Positions 29,780-38,839 of a stretch of DNA of 64,000 nt are shown piece by piece. Positions within the stretch are counted from its first letter, which is position 1. Every line of letters begins with the position of its first letter. The notes below the pieces were generated by a model. The model was not told where the DNA came from and made no database searches. It saw nothing but the letters and a program-made list of their open reading frames with translations. Source of the stretch: Sphingomonas sp. CFBP 13720 (GTDB lineage: Bacteria > Pseudomonadota > Alphaproteobacteria > Sphingomonadales > Sphingomonadaceae). A program made the position numbers and the translations under genes. Location: assembly GCF_014842075.1 (NCBI RefSeq), contig NZ_JACYVA010000006.1, forward strand, positions 124,001 through 188,000, in the 5' to 3' direction.

Positions 29780-31041
29780 GATCGGGCTTCTCCGGGTTCG
29801 AACGGACGGGTGGCGAACGGCTGGTCGCGGGTGAAGCGCACCCGTCCGTTCGCATCGAAATCGATACGGGCAAGGCCGGGCATCTCGCGGAACGGCGAAG
29901 CGTCGACATTGCCGAAATAGGTGACCCACCACTCGCCGTGATGGTCACGAAAGAAGTTGCCGCCGCCACAATCGGGCAGTTCGTGGCGGTCGCCATAGGG
30001 GCCGGTGATCCGGTCGGCGGTCCACATCGCGAACGAATATCGTCCGTGATAATTGTCGACGACGCCCAGATGATAGCGCCCGTCGCGCCGGAACAGCGTC
30101 GCGCCTTCATAGCCGAAATGCGCGAAGTCCTTGGCCACGCATTCCTTGCGATGATGATCGGGATCGCGGTCCCATTCGGTCGAGGTCAGCGTCTGCCAAT
30201 CGCCCGCCAGCCCGGACAGGTCGTCCTTCAGCCGCACGATCCGCTCCGCCGACCCGGCGGTCAGCCAGACCGATCCGTCGTCATCCTCGAACAGCGTCGC
30301 GTCGATCCCGCCCTTGATCGGCTGGTCGGGGGAAAAGGCATGGACGTACGGCCCTTCCGCCCGTCCGCTGGTCGATCGCAGGATGGCGAGACCGGCCCGG
30401 CTCATCGAATGACAGATGAGCCACTGGCCCTTGATATAGTGGATTTCGGGTGCCCACAGCGCGCGGAACGGCACGCCCTTGCGCATCCGCCAGTTCCGCT
30501 CCCATCGGCCGTCGCGCTCGATCGACCACACCAGCCCGCGATATTCCCAGTCGGACAGGTCACGCGACCGCCACAGCTCGACGCCGGCGTTCGTCGCCCA
30601 GATATTGTCGCCGGTCGATCCGGTCATGTAATACCAACCATCGGGACCGGGCCGGACGATCGTGTCGCGGATATGGACGTGGTGGATCGGACGCAGCGCG
30701 GGCAGCACGCCGTCGGTCACCGCCTTGCCGCTGGCGGCATCGTTCCATGGCGCGACGGGGTAGGGGACGCGCCCCGGCCCCCGATAGCGGACATCGGGCA
30801 GCCCGGAGACCCATCCCTGTCCGACGCTGGCGGCATTCGCCTTGCGCCCCGGTCCGCTGACTCCGGAGAACGGCCAATAGTCGCGGAGCGGCGGCGGCAC
30901 CGTCCGCCCGCTATCGTCCCCCGCCGGATCGATCGGTTGCCCGGGCAACGGGGCGGGGCGATAGGCGGGCGTCTGGGCGAAGGCACCGGGGGCGGCGACT
31001 CCCGCCAGCCCCATGGCGATGGCGTGGCGGCGATCGATCAC
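29776..31041 (-). CDS. GH43-like glycoside hydrolase, first gene of pectin operon
   Basis: This is a second, divergent five-blade propeller hydrolase. HIRDTIVRP (Asp126), GGIDATLF (Asp247) and GYEGATLF (Glu312) occupy the spacing of the GH43 catalytic triad, and RALWAPEIHY matches the family's WAPE block. The GTG start gives MIDRRHAIAMGLAGVAAPGAFAQ, another RR leader, with GGAGG eight bases ahead. It has 421 residues. It heads a five-gene minus-strand series whose four junctions are all 4-base overlaps. The substrate is probably a pectin side chain, by context. Confidence 0.83.
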   Translation of the reverse strand: MIDRRHAIAMGLAGVAAPGAFAQTPAYRPAPLPGQPIDPAGDDSGRTVPPPLRDYWPFSGVSGPGRKANAASVGQGWVSGLPDVRYRGPGRVPYPVAPWNDAASGKAVTDGVLPALRPIHHVHIRDTIVRPGPDGWYYMTGSTGDNIWATNAGVELWRSRDLSDWEYRGLVWSIERDGRWERNWRMRKGVPFRALWAPEIHYIKGQWLICHSMSRAGLAILRSTSGRAEGPYVHAFSPDQPIKGGIDATLFEDDDGSVWLTAGSAERIVRLKDDLSGLAGDWQTLTSTEWDRDPDHHRKECVAKDFAHFGYEGATLFRRDGRYHLGVVDNYHGRYSFAMWTADRITGPYGDRHELPDCGGGNFFRDHHGEWWVTYFGNVDASPFREMPGLARIDFDANGRVRFTRDQPFATRPFEPGEARS

Positions 31042-31059
31042 GCGGCCCCCTCCGCAGAC

Positions 31060-31143
31060 GTCACCCCGGCGAACGCCGGGGTCGCCTGATGGTGAAGCGC
31101 TCCGCCACACCATAGCGCGAGCCCGGCCCGCGCCGGGATGACG
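31060..31143. repeat. REP-like palindrome pair between receptor and operon
   Basis: GTCACCCCGGCGAACGCCGGGGTC (31060-31083) and GAGCCCGGCCCGCGCCGGGATGAC (31119-31142) form the same head/tail doublet seen elsewhere. It separates the TonB-dependent receptor gene from the enzyme operon on the same strand and could reduce read-through or protect the receptor mRNA 3' end. Confidence 0.75.
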
Positions 31144-31171
31144 ATCGGGAAGGGGCACCACGCCACCTCCG

Positions 31172-34100
31172 TTAGAACCGCAACCGCGCACCGACGCGAT
31201 AGATCGGTCCCGAACTGGCGTACTGCGTCACCGCATTGGCGTCCTGATACGCATAGCGCTCGCTTGGCTGGTTGGTCAGGTTCAGCCCCTCCGCGCTGAC
31301 CGACAACCAGTCGGTGAACTTGTAGCTCATCGATGCATCGACGTTGGTCGTGTCGCGGCTGAAGATGAAGTCGTTGACCAGCGGGCTGTCGCACGGCGTA
31401 CCCGCGACCGACGGGTTGGCCGGATTGTTCTGCAACCCCGGCGCGCACGATCCGCCCGCGATCGGATAGCTTTGCGAATAACCCTTGCGATACGCCGCCG
31501 AAACGCGCGCCCGGAACTTGCCGGTTTCGTACGAGATCGTGCCGTTCACCGCCTGTGGCGACACGCCGAGGAAGGGCGCGGTGCCGAAGGTCGCGGGGAT
31601 CGCGGTCAGCGTGCCGCTGGCGGCCCGGCCCGGATCGAGGATGTAGTTCAGTTCCGACTTGATATAGGTGTAGTTCAGCTGAACGCCGAGGTTCTTGAAA
31701 TACCACGGCAGGAAGTCGAGCTCGATCTGGAAGCTCGCTTCGATCCCGCGCAGATATCCGCCCGGCGCATCCTGATACTGCCGCGCGACGAACGGGTTGT
31801 TCGCGTCGATATAGGCAAGCTGCAACGGATCGGTGAACTGCGCGCGGATCGCGGCGATCGTCGCTGCGTCGGTGAACTGGCTGAGCGGCCCGGCGAACGA
31901 GATCGTCTGTGGAAAGCTGGAAATCTCCTTGCTGAACGCGGCGATGCTCAGCAGCCCGCCCGGTGCGAAATACCATTCGACGCTGGCGTCGAGGTTGGTC
32001 GACCGGAACGGCTTCAACTGCGGATTGCCGACCGTCAGCGTCGCGCCGGTCGTGTCGCCGGTGTTCGGCACCGAAATCCCGGTGATCGACGGCGACAGGT
32101 TACCCAGCAACGGCCGCGCCATCACCTTCGAAGCGCCGAAGCGCAGCAGCAGATCGTCGATCGGTTCGTACACGACGTTCAGCGACGGCAGGAAATCGGT
32201 GTAGTTGTTGGTGCCGACGATGCCGCGCCCGCCCGGCGTCGTGCCGTTCGACGTGACGTCGGTGATCGCCACCCGCGTACCGGCATTGCCGCGGAACGGC
32301 CGCCCGAACAATTCGCTGGTCCAGTCGAACTGCAGGTAGAAGCCGGTATCCTTTTCCAGCACGTCGAAGTTTTCACGTCCGCCGTTGCGGCGGTTGGTCA
32401 GCCGCCAGTCGCCCCATTTGTTGACGCAGTTGCACGTGAAGTCGAACAGCTGCTGGAACGCCTCGATGCTCGGGACATAGAAGCTGGTCGCCGTCCCTTC
32501 GGGCACGTCCAGTCCCTGACCGAAATCGACGACCCGCCCGACGGCGGCGGCGTTGCTTCCCGCCTCGCGCAGGGTCGGGTTGAGCAGATCGTTGTTGCGT
32601 TCGAACAACTCGGTCTCGAACGAATATTCGCGGTAGTTCGCGCCGAACCCGACGTTGAACGCCTCGTTCGCGCGCCAGTCGAAGTCGATCTTCCCCTGCT
32701 TGTACGTGTTCTTCACGAACCGCTGGTAATGGCGAATGCCGGAGAAACCCTTGACCGTTTCCCAATTGGTCGGATCGGCCACGTCGAAGCCGAAATCGAT
32801 GACCGGCATCTTGCCGCCGCCGCGCTCGTCATAGACAAAGCGTCCCGGTGAATCCATGCGGTTGAATTCGACGAGCAGCCCCTGCGTAAAGTTGGTCGAT
32901 TCCGACATGCCGCCGATGAACACCGCGCGGAAATTGTCGGTGAATTCATGCTCCAACTGCATCGACCCCTGTTTGAAGGTCGTCGTGTATTCGGACCGGT
33001 CGGCGGCGGAGCGCAGGTCGACATTGGTCGCGACCAGATAGTCGACATTGCCGTTGGTGACGTTGACATCCTGGATCTTGACCGACGGACGCCCGATCAG
33101 CGCGCCACGGAATGCCAGCCGGTTGGTCGACGGCACATATCCGACCGAGTTTGGATTGTTGTAATAATCATACGGGTCGAGGTTGAACGGATTGGTGCTG
33201 AAGATGTTCGACGTCGCCGGATTGTTCGCCGCGACCGTGCCCGGCACCACCGCCGACGGGGCGAGCACCGATCCGACGAGCTGGTTCTGGGCATTCAGCG
33301 CGGTGCCGAACGCCGGGGTCGATCCATAAAGCTGCTGGCCGCAATCCTGTTCGGGCAGCAGCGCGGATGCGGCGGCGGGAACGCAGGTGCCGGGGTACAG
33401 CGCACGCGCCGCCTGCGGCGTCAGGTTGTTGCCGGCGGTGTTGTACGCCGCGTTGGTGTTGTTGCGGTTCAGCCCGACGGCCGAAATCTGGTAATAGGTG
33501 CTCTGGTTCTTGAACCGCGAATAGGCGCCGTCAATGCTCAGCCGCGTACGGTCCGCGATCTGCCACTGATAGGCGGCGGTGACGCCGATACGTTCGGTCT
33601 TGACCTCCTGCTGCTCGATCGCGGGAAGGGCGGGGAAGCGCACCGTCGAATTGTCGAAGCGGCCCGGTGTGTTGAACGGCGCGCCGGGATACAGCTTGGC
33701 ATAAGCATCGGCGTTCGATCCAGTCAGCTGCGCGATCGCTTCCGGGTTGGTGATCGCGGTGCCGAAATTGGTGCCGGTCGGTGCGGCGAAGCCGGCGCGC
33801 TGCGGGTTCTCGTTCCCCGCCCACGTCGATCCGCGATAGACGTAATCCGATTGCCCGGCACCGCGGCGATACTGGTCCAGTTCGTTCTCGGACTTGCTGT
33901 ACGCGCCCGACACCAACAGGCCCATCCGGCCGTCGAAGAAGTTCTTGGACGCAAGGCCGGCGAGGCGCGGCGACCATTTGCCGCTGTTTTCCTGATAGCT
34001 GCCCTCCGCCGACAGCGCGAGCGCGCCCTTGCGGTAATCGAACGGCCGACCGGTCTGAAGGTCGATCGTCGCACCCAGCGATCCTTCGTCGGTTTCCGCC

Positions 34101-34681
34101 GACGGGGTCTTCTGGACTTTCAGGCTGCTGAACAGCTCCGACGCGAAGGTGTTGTAATCGAACGACCGGCTGCGGTTGGGGCTGGTGCCGGCGTCGTTCG
34201 ACCCGGCGGTGGCCAGCGCCTCCAGCCCGTTCAGCCGCGTCCGGTTGAAATCGCCGCCCAGACCGCGAACCGTGATCGAGCGACCTTCGCCATTGTCGCG
34301 GTCGATCGAGACGCCGGGAAGCCGCTGCAGAGACTCGGCAAGGTTGTTGTCGGGAAAGTCGGCGATATCCTCGGCGTTGATCGAATCGACTTGGACGCTC
34401 GCCTCACGCTTGTCGGTGATCGATTCACGCAGCGACGCGCGATATCCGGTCACGACGATTTCCTGTTCCTCGGGTGCGATCGAGTCCGCCTGACCGCCGC
34501 TCTCCGACACGGTCTGGCCCGGCGCATTGCTCTGCGCGGGCGATCCGGGGGCCGTTGGCGGCGCGGCCGGGGTCTGGGCGGAGTCCGGCGCGGTCTGCGC
34601 ACCCGCGACTCCGGCGACGGTCAGCGCCAGCATCGATACCCCGATGGCTGCGATCCGTTTGGTAGTGAAACCCTTCATCAT
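31172..34681 (-). CDS. TonB-dependent receptor of the pectin locus
   Basis: This is an outer-membrane active transporter for large oligosaccharides, here probably oligogalacturonides. The signal peptide (MMKGFTTKRIAAIGVSMLALTVAGVAGAQ) is followed by an Ala/Pro/Gln-rich linker, a TonB-box-like EIVVTG, and a plug with ESLQRLPGVSIDRDNGEGRS and VRGLGGDFNRTRLNG. The 22-strand barrel ends in YRVGARLRF with terminal Phe. At 1169 residues it belongs to the extra-long Xanthomonas/Caulobacter type. GGGAGA precedes two adjacent ATGs; the second (34678) is equally possible. A predicted LacI-type operator lies ~65 bases upstream. Confidence 0.92.
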   Translation of the reverse strand: MMKGFTTKRIAAIGVSMLALTVAGVAGAQTAPDSAQTPAAPPTAPGSPAQSNAPGQTVSESGGQADSIAPEEQEIVVTGYRASLRESITDKREASVQVDSINAEDIADFPDNNLAESLQRLPGVSIDRDNGEGRSITVRGLGGDFNRTRLNGLEALATAGSNDAGTSPNRSRSFDYNTFASELFSSLKVQKTPSAETDEGSLGATIDLQTGRPFDYRKGALALSAEGSYQENSGKWSPRLAGLASKNFFDGRMGLLVSGAYSKSENELDQYRRGAGQSDYVYRGSTWAGNENPQRAGFAAPTGTNFGTAITNPEAIAQLTGSNADAYAKLYPGAPFNTPGRFDNSTVRFPALPAIEQQEVKTERIGVTAAYQWQIADRTRLSIDGAYSRFKNQSTYYQISAVGLNRNNTNAAYNTAGNNLTPQAARALYPGTCVPAAASALLPEQDCGQQLYGSTPAFGTALNAQNQLVGSVLAPSAVVPGTVAANNPATSNIFSTNPFNLDPYDYYNNPNSVGYVPSTNRLAFRGALIGRPSVKIQDVNVTNGNVDYLVATNVDLRSAADRSEYTTTFKQGSMQLEHEFTDNFRAVFIGGMSESTNFTQGLLVEFNRMDSPGRFVYDERGGGKMPVIDFGFDVADPTNWETVKGFSGIRHYQRFVKNTYKQGKIDFDWRANEAFNVGFGANYREYSFETELFERNNDLLNPTLREAGSNAAAVGRVVDFGQGLDVPEGTATSFYVPSIEAFQQLFDFTCNCVNKWGDWRLTNRRNGGRENFDVLEKDTGFYLQFDWTSELFGRPFRGNAGTRVAITDVTSNGTTPGGRGIVGTNNYTDFLPSLNVVYEPIDDLLLRFGASKVMARPLLGNLSPSITGISVPNTGDTTGATLTVGNPQLKPFRSTNLDASVEWYFAPGGLLSIAAFSKEISSFPQTISFAGPLSQFTDAATIAAIRAQFTDPLQLAYIDANNPFVARQYQDAPGGYLRGIEASFQIELDFLPWYFKNLGVQLNYTYIKSELNYILDPGRAASGTLTAIPATFGTAPFLGVSPQAVNGTISYETGKFRARVSAAYRKGYSQSYPIAGGSCAPGLQNNPANPSVAGTPCDSPLVNDFIFSRDTTNVDASMSYKFTDWLSVSAEGLNLTNQPSERYAYQDANAVTQYASSGPIYRVGARLRF

Positions 34682-34733
34682 CTTCTCTCCCGCTGGTGTC
34701 GCGCCGTCCCGGATGTAGCCCGGTGTCCGGCGA

Positions 34734-36098
34734 TCAAGATTTAGAAACCGGTGTCATGGTACGCGTTTCGAGCCAGTCCTCGATCGCGGTCCAGCCGTCG
34801 CCGTTATGGTCGCTGGCCGAATCGTCGCGTGACGGGTCCAGCCCCCGCGCGCGTTCCCACGCGTCGGGCATGCCGTCGCCGTCGCTGTCGCGTTCGGCCG
34901 TGCCGCCGTTCAGCGTCGGCCAGCCGCCATCGTCGGCCTCGGTATCGACCTGTCGTCCGGTGCCTGCGCGCACGCCCGCAATCACCGCGATATCGATCGT
35001 GTCGCGCACCCGCGCCGCGCCTGCGCCGTCCAGCACCCGCGCCATCGCCGCTGCGGCGCTATCGGTACGGACCGGCGCGACCTCGACCGGGGCGGTCAAC
35101 CGGTACGCACCGTCGGTCTTGCCCGATACGAGGCTCCACGGATCGGTCGGCACCGCGCCCGCCATGCTGTTGTCGGCGAACCATGCCTTGGCCAGCGGGT
35201 TGCTCTCGTCGAACGCGAAGCGGCCCTTGCTGTCGGGACCGGGCAGATAGGCGTTGGCGACGAAATTATAGCGCGCGAGGCTTTGCGTATCGGCGTTATA
35301 GCCCGACCGCGATCCGCCCCAGTTATAGAAGACGTTGTTGCGGAAATCGAAGCTCGCCCCCTGCGGATCGACATCCGGCGCGGCATAATTGCCCGGACGC
35401 GGCATCCGCGCGGCGTGGTTCGCCCAAAGATTATGGTGGAAACTCACGCGTGCGCCACGACCGGCGCGGATCAAGCTGCCATAGCCGTGCGCGCCCTTCA
35501 CATGCCCGGCGCGACGCAGCGAATTAGCGATGACGCTCCATTGTACGGTCAGGTCGCCGATGCTGTTCGCCGGATCGCGATAGTTGGACGATGCCGACAG
35601 CGTTTCGTCCACCGACCAGCTTGCCGATACGTGGTCGAGGATCACGCGCGTTCCGCCGCTGACCCAGATCGCGTCGCCCTGTGTCCCCGATGCGGCACCG
35701 AGGCGCGACCGGAGATAGCGGATGACGACGTCGTCGGTCGCGATCTGCAGCGTCTGGTCACGCAGCGTGATGCCGTCGCCCGGTGCGCTCTGCCCCGCGA
35801 TGGTGATGCGCGGATTGCGGATGACCAAGGGCGTTTTCAGCGCGATCGTGCCGCCGATCGCGAACACGACGATACGCGGTCCCGTTGCATCGACCGCCGC
35901 GCGCAGGCTGCCCGGACCCGAATCGGCCAGCGTCGTCACCTTCAGCACGCGTCCGCCGCGACCACCCGCCGCAAAGCGTCCCGCACCCTCGGCCCCCGGA
36001 AAGGCGATCGTTCCGCCGGGTGCCTGCGCAGGCGCCGACGCAGCCTGCCCGATGGCGACCGCGACGATCGAAATGGCGATGCCATGGCTGGCGATCAC
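34734..36098 (-). CDS. Pectate lyase (PL1-like) with C-terminal Ca-binding repeats
   Basis: A GTG start (MIASHGIAISIVAVAIGQAASA, Sec-type leader, with GAGAGGAC ahead) gives 454 residues. The beta-helix carries IAFPGAEGAGRFAAGGRGG, TIAGQSAPGDGITL and DHVSASWSVDETLS, typical of bacterial pectate lyases. The tail has two Asp-rich calcium-type loops (DSDGDGMPDAWE and DHNGDGWTAIEDW), as in EF-hand or dockerin-like modules. The frame stays open for 237 codons before the GTG, but that part is antisense to the gene at 36241. Its 3' end contains the predicted operator of the receptor gene. Confidence 0.85.
   Translation of the reverse strand: MIASHGIAISIVAVAIGQAASAPAQAPGGTIAFPGAEGAGRFAAGGRGGRVLKVTTLADSGPGSLRAAVDATGPRIVVFAIGGTIALKTPLVIRNPRITIAGQSAPGDGITLRDQTLQIATDDVVIRYLRSRLGAASGTQGDAIWVSGGTRVILDHVSASWSVDETLSASSNYRDPANSIGDLTVQWSVIANSLRRAGHVKGAHGYGSLIRAGRGARVSFHHNLWANHAARMPRPGNYAAPDVDPQGASFDFRNNVFYNWGGSRSGYNADTQSLARYNFVANAYLPGPDSKGRFAFDESNPLAKAWFADNSMAGAVPTDPWSLVSGKTDGAYRLTAPVEVAPVRTDSAAAAMARVLDGAGAARVRDTIDIAVIAGVRAGTGRQVDTEADDGGWPTLNGGTAERDSDGDGMPDAWERARGLDPSRDDSASDHNGDGWTAIEDWLETRTMTPVSKS
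34745..34757 (-). promoter_or_regulatory. Predicted LacI-type operator upstream of the receptor gene
   Basis: On the minus strand the site reads ATGACACCGGTTTC. It matches sites at 36173, 41740 and 42869 and resembles one half of the perfect palindrome TGACACCGGTGTCA. It lies ~65 bases before the receptor start, inside the last codons of the pectate lyase gene. Confidence 0.55.
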
Positions 36099-36172
36099 GC
36101 GTCCTCTCCCTCTTCCCGCCGATGGCGGAATGCCTTGGTCGCTCGTGCACCGCTTGGGCGGTTGTCTTTGAG

Positions 36173-36185
36173 TAACCGGTGTCAT
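36173..36185 (-). promoter_or_regulatory. Predicted LacI-type operator in divergent lyase promoter
   Basis: TAACCGGTGTCAT on the + strand (ATGACACCGGTTA on the minus) sits in the 142-base gap between two divergent pectate lyase genes. The preceding GTCTTTGA is shared with the site near 42863, suggesting the two promoters share more than the operator. Confidence 0.6.
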
Positions 36186-36240
36186 AGGGTGCGAAATAAC
36201 GAGGCACTTGTCAATGAACAGAGTGTGGAGAGGATAGAAT

Positions 36241-37590
36241 ATGCGGATATGGATGGCAGCGTTGCTGCTCGCGGCCCCGGCGGCAGTGCAGGCGCAACCC
36301 GTTGCGACCACGGCATTTCCGGGTGCGCAGGGCTGGGCGGCGGTGACGCAGGGCGGACGCGGCGGTCGCATCCTGCGCGTCACCACGCTGGCCGCCGACG
36401 GCCCCGGATCGTTCAAGGCGGCGGTGGAGGCGAAAGGCCCACGGATCGTCGTGTTCGAAGTGGCCGGCGTGATCGACATGGCGCGGACCACGATCACGAT
36501 CAAGGAACCGTTCCTGACCATCGCGGGACAGACCGCGCCGTCACCGGGCATCACGCTGATCCGTGGCGGCATCGACATTCGTGCCAGCGACGTGATCGTC
36601 CGCCACCTGCGCGTCCGCCCCGGTCTGGACGGACAAGCAAAACGATCGGGTTGGGAGGTCGACGCGCTGAACACCGTCGCGGCGCACAACGTCATCATCG
36701 ACCATTGCACCATGACTTGGGCGCTGGACGAAAACCTGTCGGCGTCGGGGCCGCGCTTCGAAGGTGCGACACCCGACGACTGGCGGCGCAACACCAGCCA
36801 TTCGATCACCTTCAGCTATAATCTGCTGGCGGAAGGGCTGGCCGATGCCAGCCATCCCAAGGGCGAACACAGCAAGGGGTCGCTGATCCACGACAATGCC
36901 AGCCAGATCCTGATCTGGCGCAACGTCTATGCCCATAATGTCGAACGCAGCCCGTTGCTGAAGGGCGGCGTGCAGGCAGCGGTGGTCAACAACCTGATCT
37001 ACGATCCGGGCCTTCGCGCCGTGCACTACAATCTGATGGCGCTGGAATGGGGCAACCAGCCTTATCAGGAAGGCAAGCTGGCGGCGGTCGGCAACGTCAT
37101 GCGTGGCGGTCCGTCAACCGACGCAGGATTGCCGTTCCTGATGCTCGGCGGTGACGGCGACCTGCGCTATCACGGGCGCGACAACATTGCCGTCGATCGC
37201 CACGGCAATCCGCTGCCGCTGTTCGGGCGCTATGGCGCGACCAAGGCAAAGCTCATCGAATCGCGCACTCCACCGGTATGGCCGACCGGCCTACCGGTAC
37301 TACCCGCCGCCGAACTCGAAACGCATCTGCTGGCGAATGCGGGCGCGCGGCCGTGGGATCGCGATGCCGACGATATCCGCGTGCTGTTCTTCGTCGCCGA
37401 AGGGCGCGGCAAGATCATCGACGACGAACGCGAAGTCAGCGAATATCCCCATCCGGTGCAGACCAGCGCGCCGTTCGTCGACGCCGAATGGGATCTGACC
37501 ACGATGGAGCCGAAATCGGGCCGCTATCCGGGGCAGAAGGGGCCGGTGCAGGAATCGCTGTCGGCGCGCGACCGGGCGATGCGCCAGTGA
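36241..37590 (+). CDS. Secreted pectate lyase (PL1-like), copy B
   Basis: It has 449 residues with a Sec signal peptide (MRIWMAALLLAAPAAVQAQP) and no RR pair, unlike its paralogue at 25211. The two share long blocks: GGRGGRILRVTTL, TIAGQTAPSPGITLIRGGI, SGWEVDALNTVAAHNVIIDH, LDENLSASGPRFEG and KGEHSKGSLIHDNAS. This copy has a ~45-residue C-terminal extension ending SLSARDRAMRQ. GGAGAGG precedes the ATG. The stop overlaps the next gene's GTG by four bases, so it is coupled to the ThuA-cupin gene. A predicted LacI operator lies ~60 bases upstream. Confidence 0.87.
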   Translation: MRIWMAALLLAAPAAVQAQPVATTAFPGAQGWAAVTQGGRGGRILRVTTLAADGPGSFKAAVEAKGPRIVVFEVAGVIDMARTTITIKEPFLTIAGQTAPSPGITLIRGGIDIRASDVIVRHLRVRPGLDGQAKRSGWEVDALNTVAAHNVIIDHCTMTWALDENLSASGPRFEGATPDDWRRNTSHSITFSYNLLAEGLADASHPKGEHSKGSLIHDNASQILIWRNVYAHNVERSPLLKGGVQAAVVNNLIYDPGLRAVHYNLMALEWGNQPYQEGKLAAVGNVMRGGPSTDAGLPFLMLGGDGDLRYHGRDNIAVDRHGNPLPLFGRYGATKAKLIESRTPPVWPTGLPVLPAAELETHLLANAGARPWDRDADDIRVLFFVAEGRGKIIDDEREVSEYPHPVQTSAPFVDAEWDLTTMEPKSGRYPGQKGPVQESLSARDRAMRQ

Positions 37591-38693
37591 CCGGCGCGGG
37601 CATCACGCGGCTGGTCGTGGCGGCGGCGACGTTGCTGGTCGCCATGCCTGCGGTCGCCGCACCGACGCGCGTGCTGCTGTTCCACCGCGCGACCGGATTC
37701 GTCCATGATTCGATCCCCGATGCGGTCGCGGCGCTGCGCGTCCTCGCCCGCGAACAGGGGCTGGAACCGGTGGCCAGCGACGATCCGGCGGTGTTCGACG
37801 CGCCGCTCGACGGTTTCGCCGCGATCGTACTGGTGTCGACCACCACCGACCGGAAGCGACCGGAGACCGAATGGTTCGTCGGTCCGCGCCGTGCCGCGCT
37901 GGAAAGCTATGTCGATCGCGGCGGCGGTCTGGTCGCACTGCATGCCGCCGCCGATTCGCACGCCGGCTGGCCCGGCTATGCCCGGCTGATCGGCGGACGG
38001 TTCGCGCGTCATCCGGCGGGCACGCCCGAAGCGGCGATCCAGCGGACGCCCGAACGCCATCCCGCCACCGCGACGCTGCCGTCCGCGTTCCGCATCGCCG
38101 ACGAATGGTACTGGTTCGACGACGTGTTGCCCGATCTGACGCATCTGCTGACGCTCGACCCCGCCTCGATCGGCGCGACGGAGGTCAATCCGCGTCCGCT
38201 GGCATGGACGCACCGCGTGGGGAAGGGGCGGGTGTTCTACACCGGCCTCGGCCATCGCCGCGAAAGCTGGCGCGACGCGCGCGTGCTGGCGCATGTCGCG
38301 GGGGGGCTCGGATGGGCGACGGGCCGGGCAAAGGCTCCGGCGATGTTGGTGATCGACGACGAATCGACCCGCCTGCGTCAACCGGTGCCGCATGGCGCGA
38401 TCGGCATGAGCACCGCATGGCGCATCACCGATCGCGTCCCCGGCCGCACGATGGAGTTCCGTCGCCGTACGCTCGATCGCAACGCTGCGATCGGCCTGCA
38501 CCCGATCGATCATGACGAGGTGTATCACGTCGTGTCGGGCGAAGGCGACGTCACCAGCGACGGCGTCACCCGCCGCGTTGGCAAGGGCACGACGGTATAT
38601 CTCTACGCCGGCGCCACGGTCGGCATCGCCCAGCGTGGACGCCAGCCGCTGGCACTGATCGTCAGCTATCCGCTGGCGAAACCGGTGGAATAG
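37587..38693 (+). CDS. Secreted ThuA-domain and cupin fusion protein
   Basis: The start is the GTG of a GTGA overlap with the lyase. After a signal peptide (to ~residue 25, AVAA), residues ~27-250 resemble the ThuA-type class I amidotransferase fold used in sugar utilisation loci (VLLFHRATGFVHDSIPDAVAAL, GGGLVALHAAADS). Residues ~269-368 form a cupin with IDHDEVYHVVSGEGDV and a metal-type His/Glu pattern. It has 368 residues. The two domains are usually separate proteins. No enzymatic role is established for either here; context suggests sensing, binding or isomerising a pectin-derived uronate in the periplasm. Confidence 0.75.
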   Translation: MTGAGITRLVVAAATLLVAMPAVAAPTRVLLFHRATGFVHDSIPDAVAALRVLAREQGLEPVASDDPAVFDAPLDGFAAIVLVSTTTDRKRPETEWFVGPRRAALESYVDRGGGLVALHAAADSHAGWPGYARLIGGRFARHPAGTPEAAIQRTPERHPATATLPSAFRIADEWYWFDDVLPDLTHLLTLDPASIGATEVNPRPLAWTHRVGKGRVFYTGLGHRRESWRDARVLAHVAGGLGWATGRAKAPAMLVIDDESTRLRQPVPHGAIGMSTAWRITDRVPGRTMEFRRRTLDRNAAIGLHPIDHDEVYHVVSGEGDVTSDGVTRRVGKGTTVYLYAGATVGIAQRGRQPLALIVSYPLAKPVE

Positions 38694-38839
38694 GGGCGGG
38701 CTAGTGTCGCGCCTTGGTCGGAGTGGCCCAGCCGCTCTCGAGAACGCGGATGGCAATAACCGACCTCAAGCGTGCCGCCGCCCTTCCTAAAAGGAACGAG
38801 TTTTGGGAATGCGGCTGTTGTCTAGCCGCTGTATGGCGA

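Noticed and set aside
36099..36809. 237-codon N-terminal extension of the pectate lyase gene at 34734
   Set aside because: It is antisense to the pectate lyase gene at 36241 and has no signal peptide; a GTG with good Shine-Dalgarno and signal peptide starts the protein at 36098.
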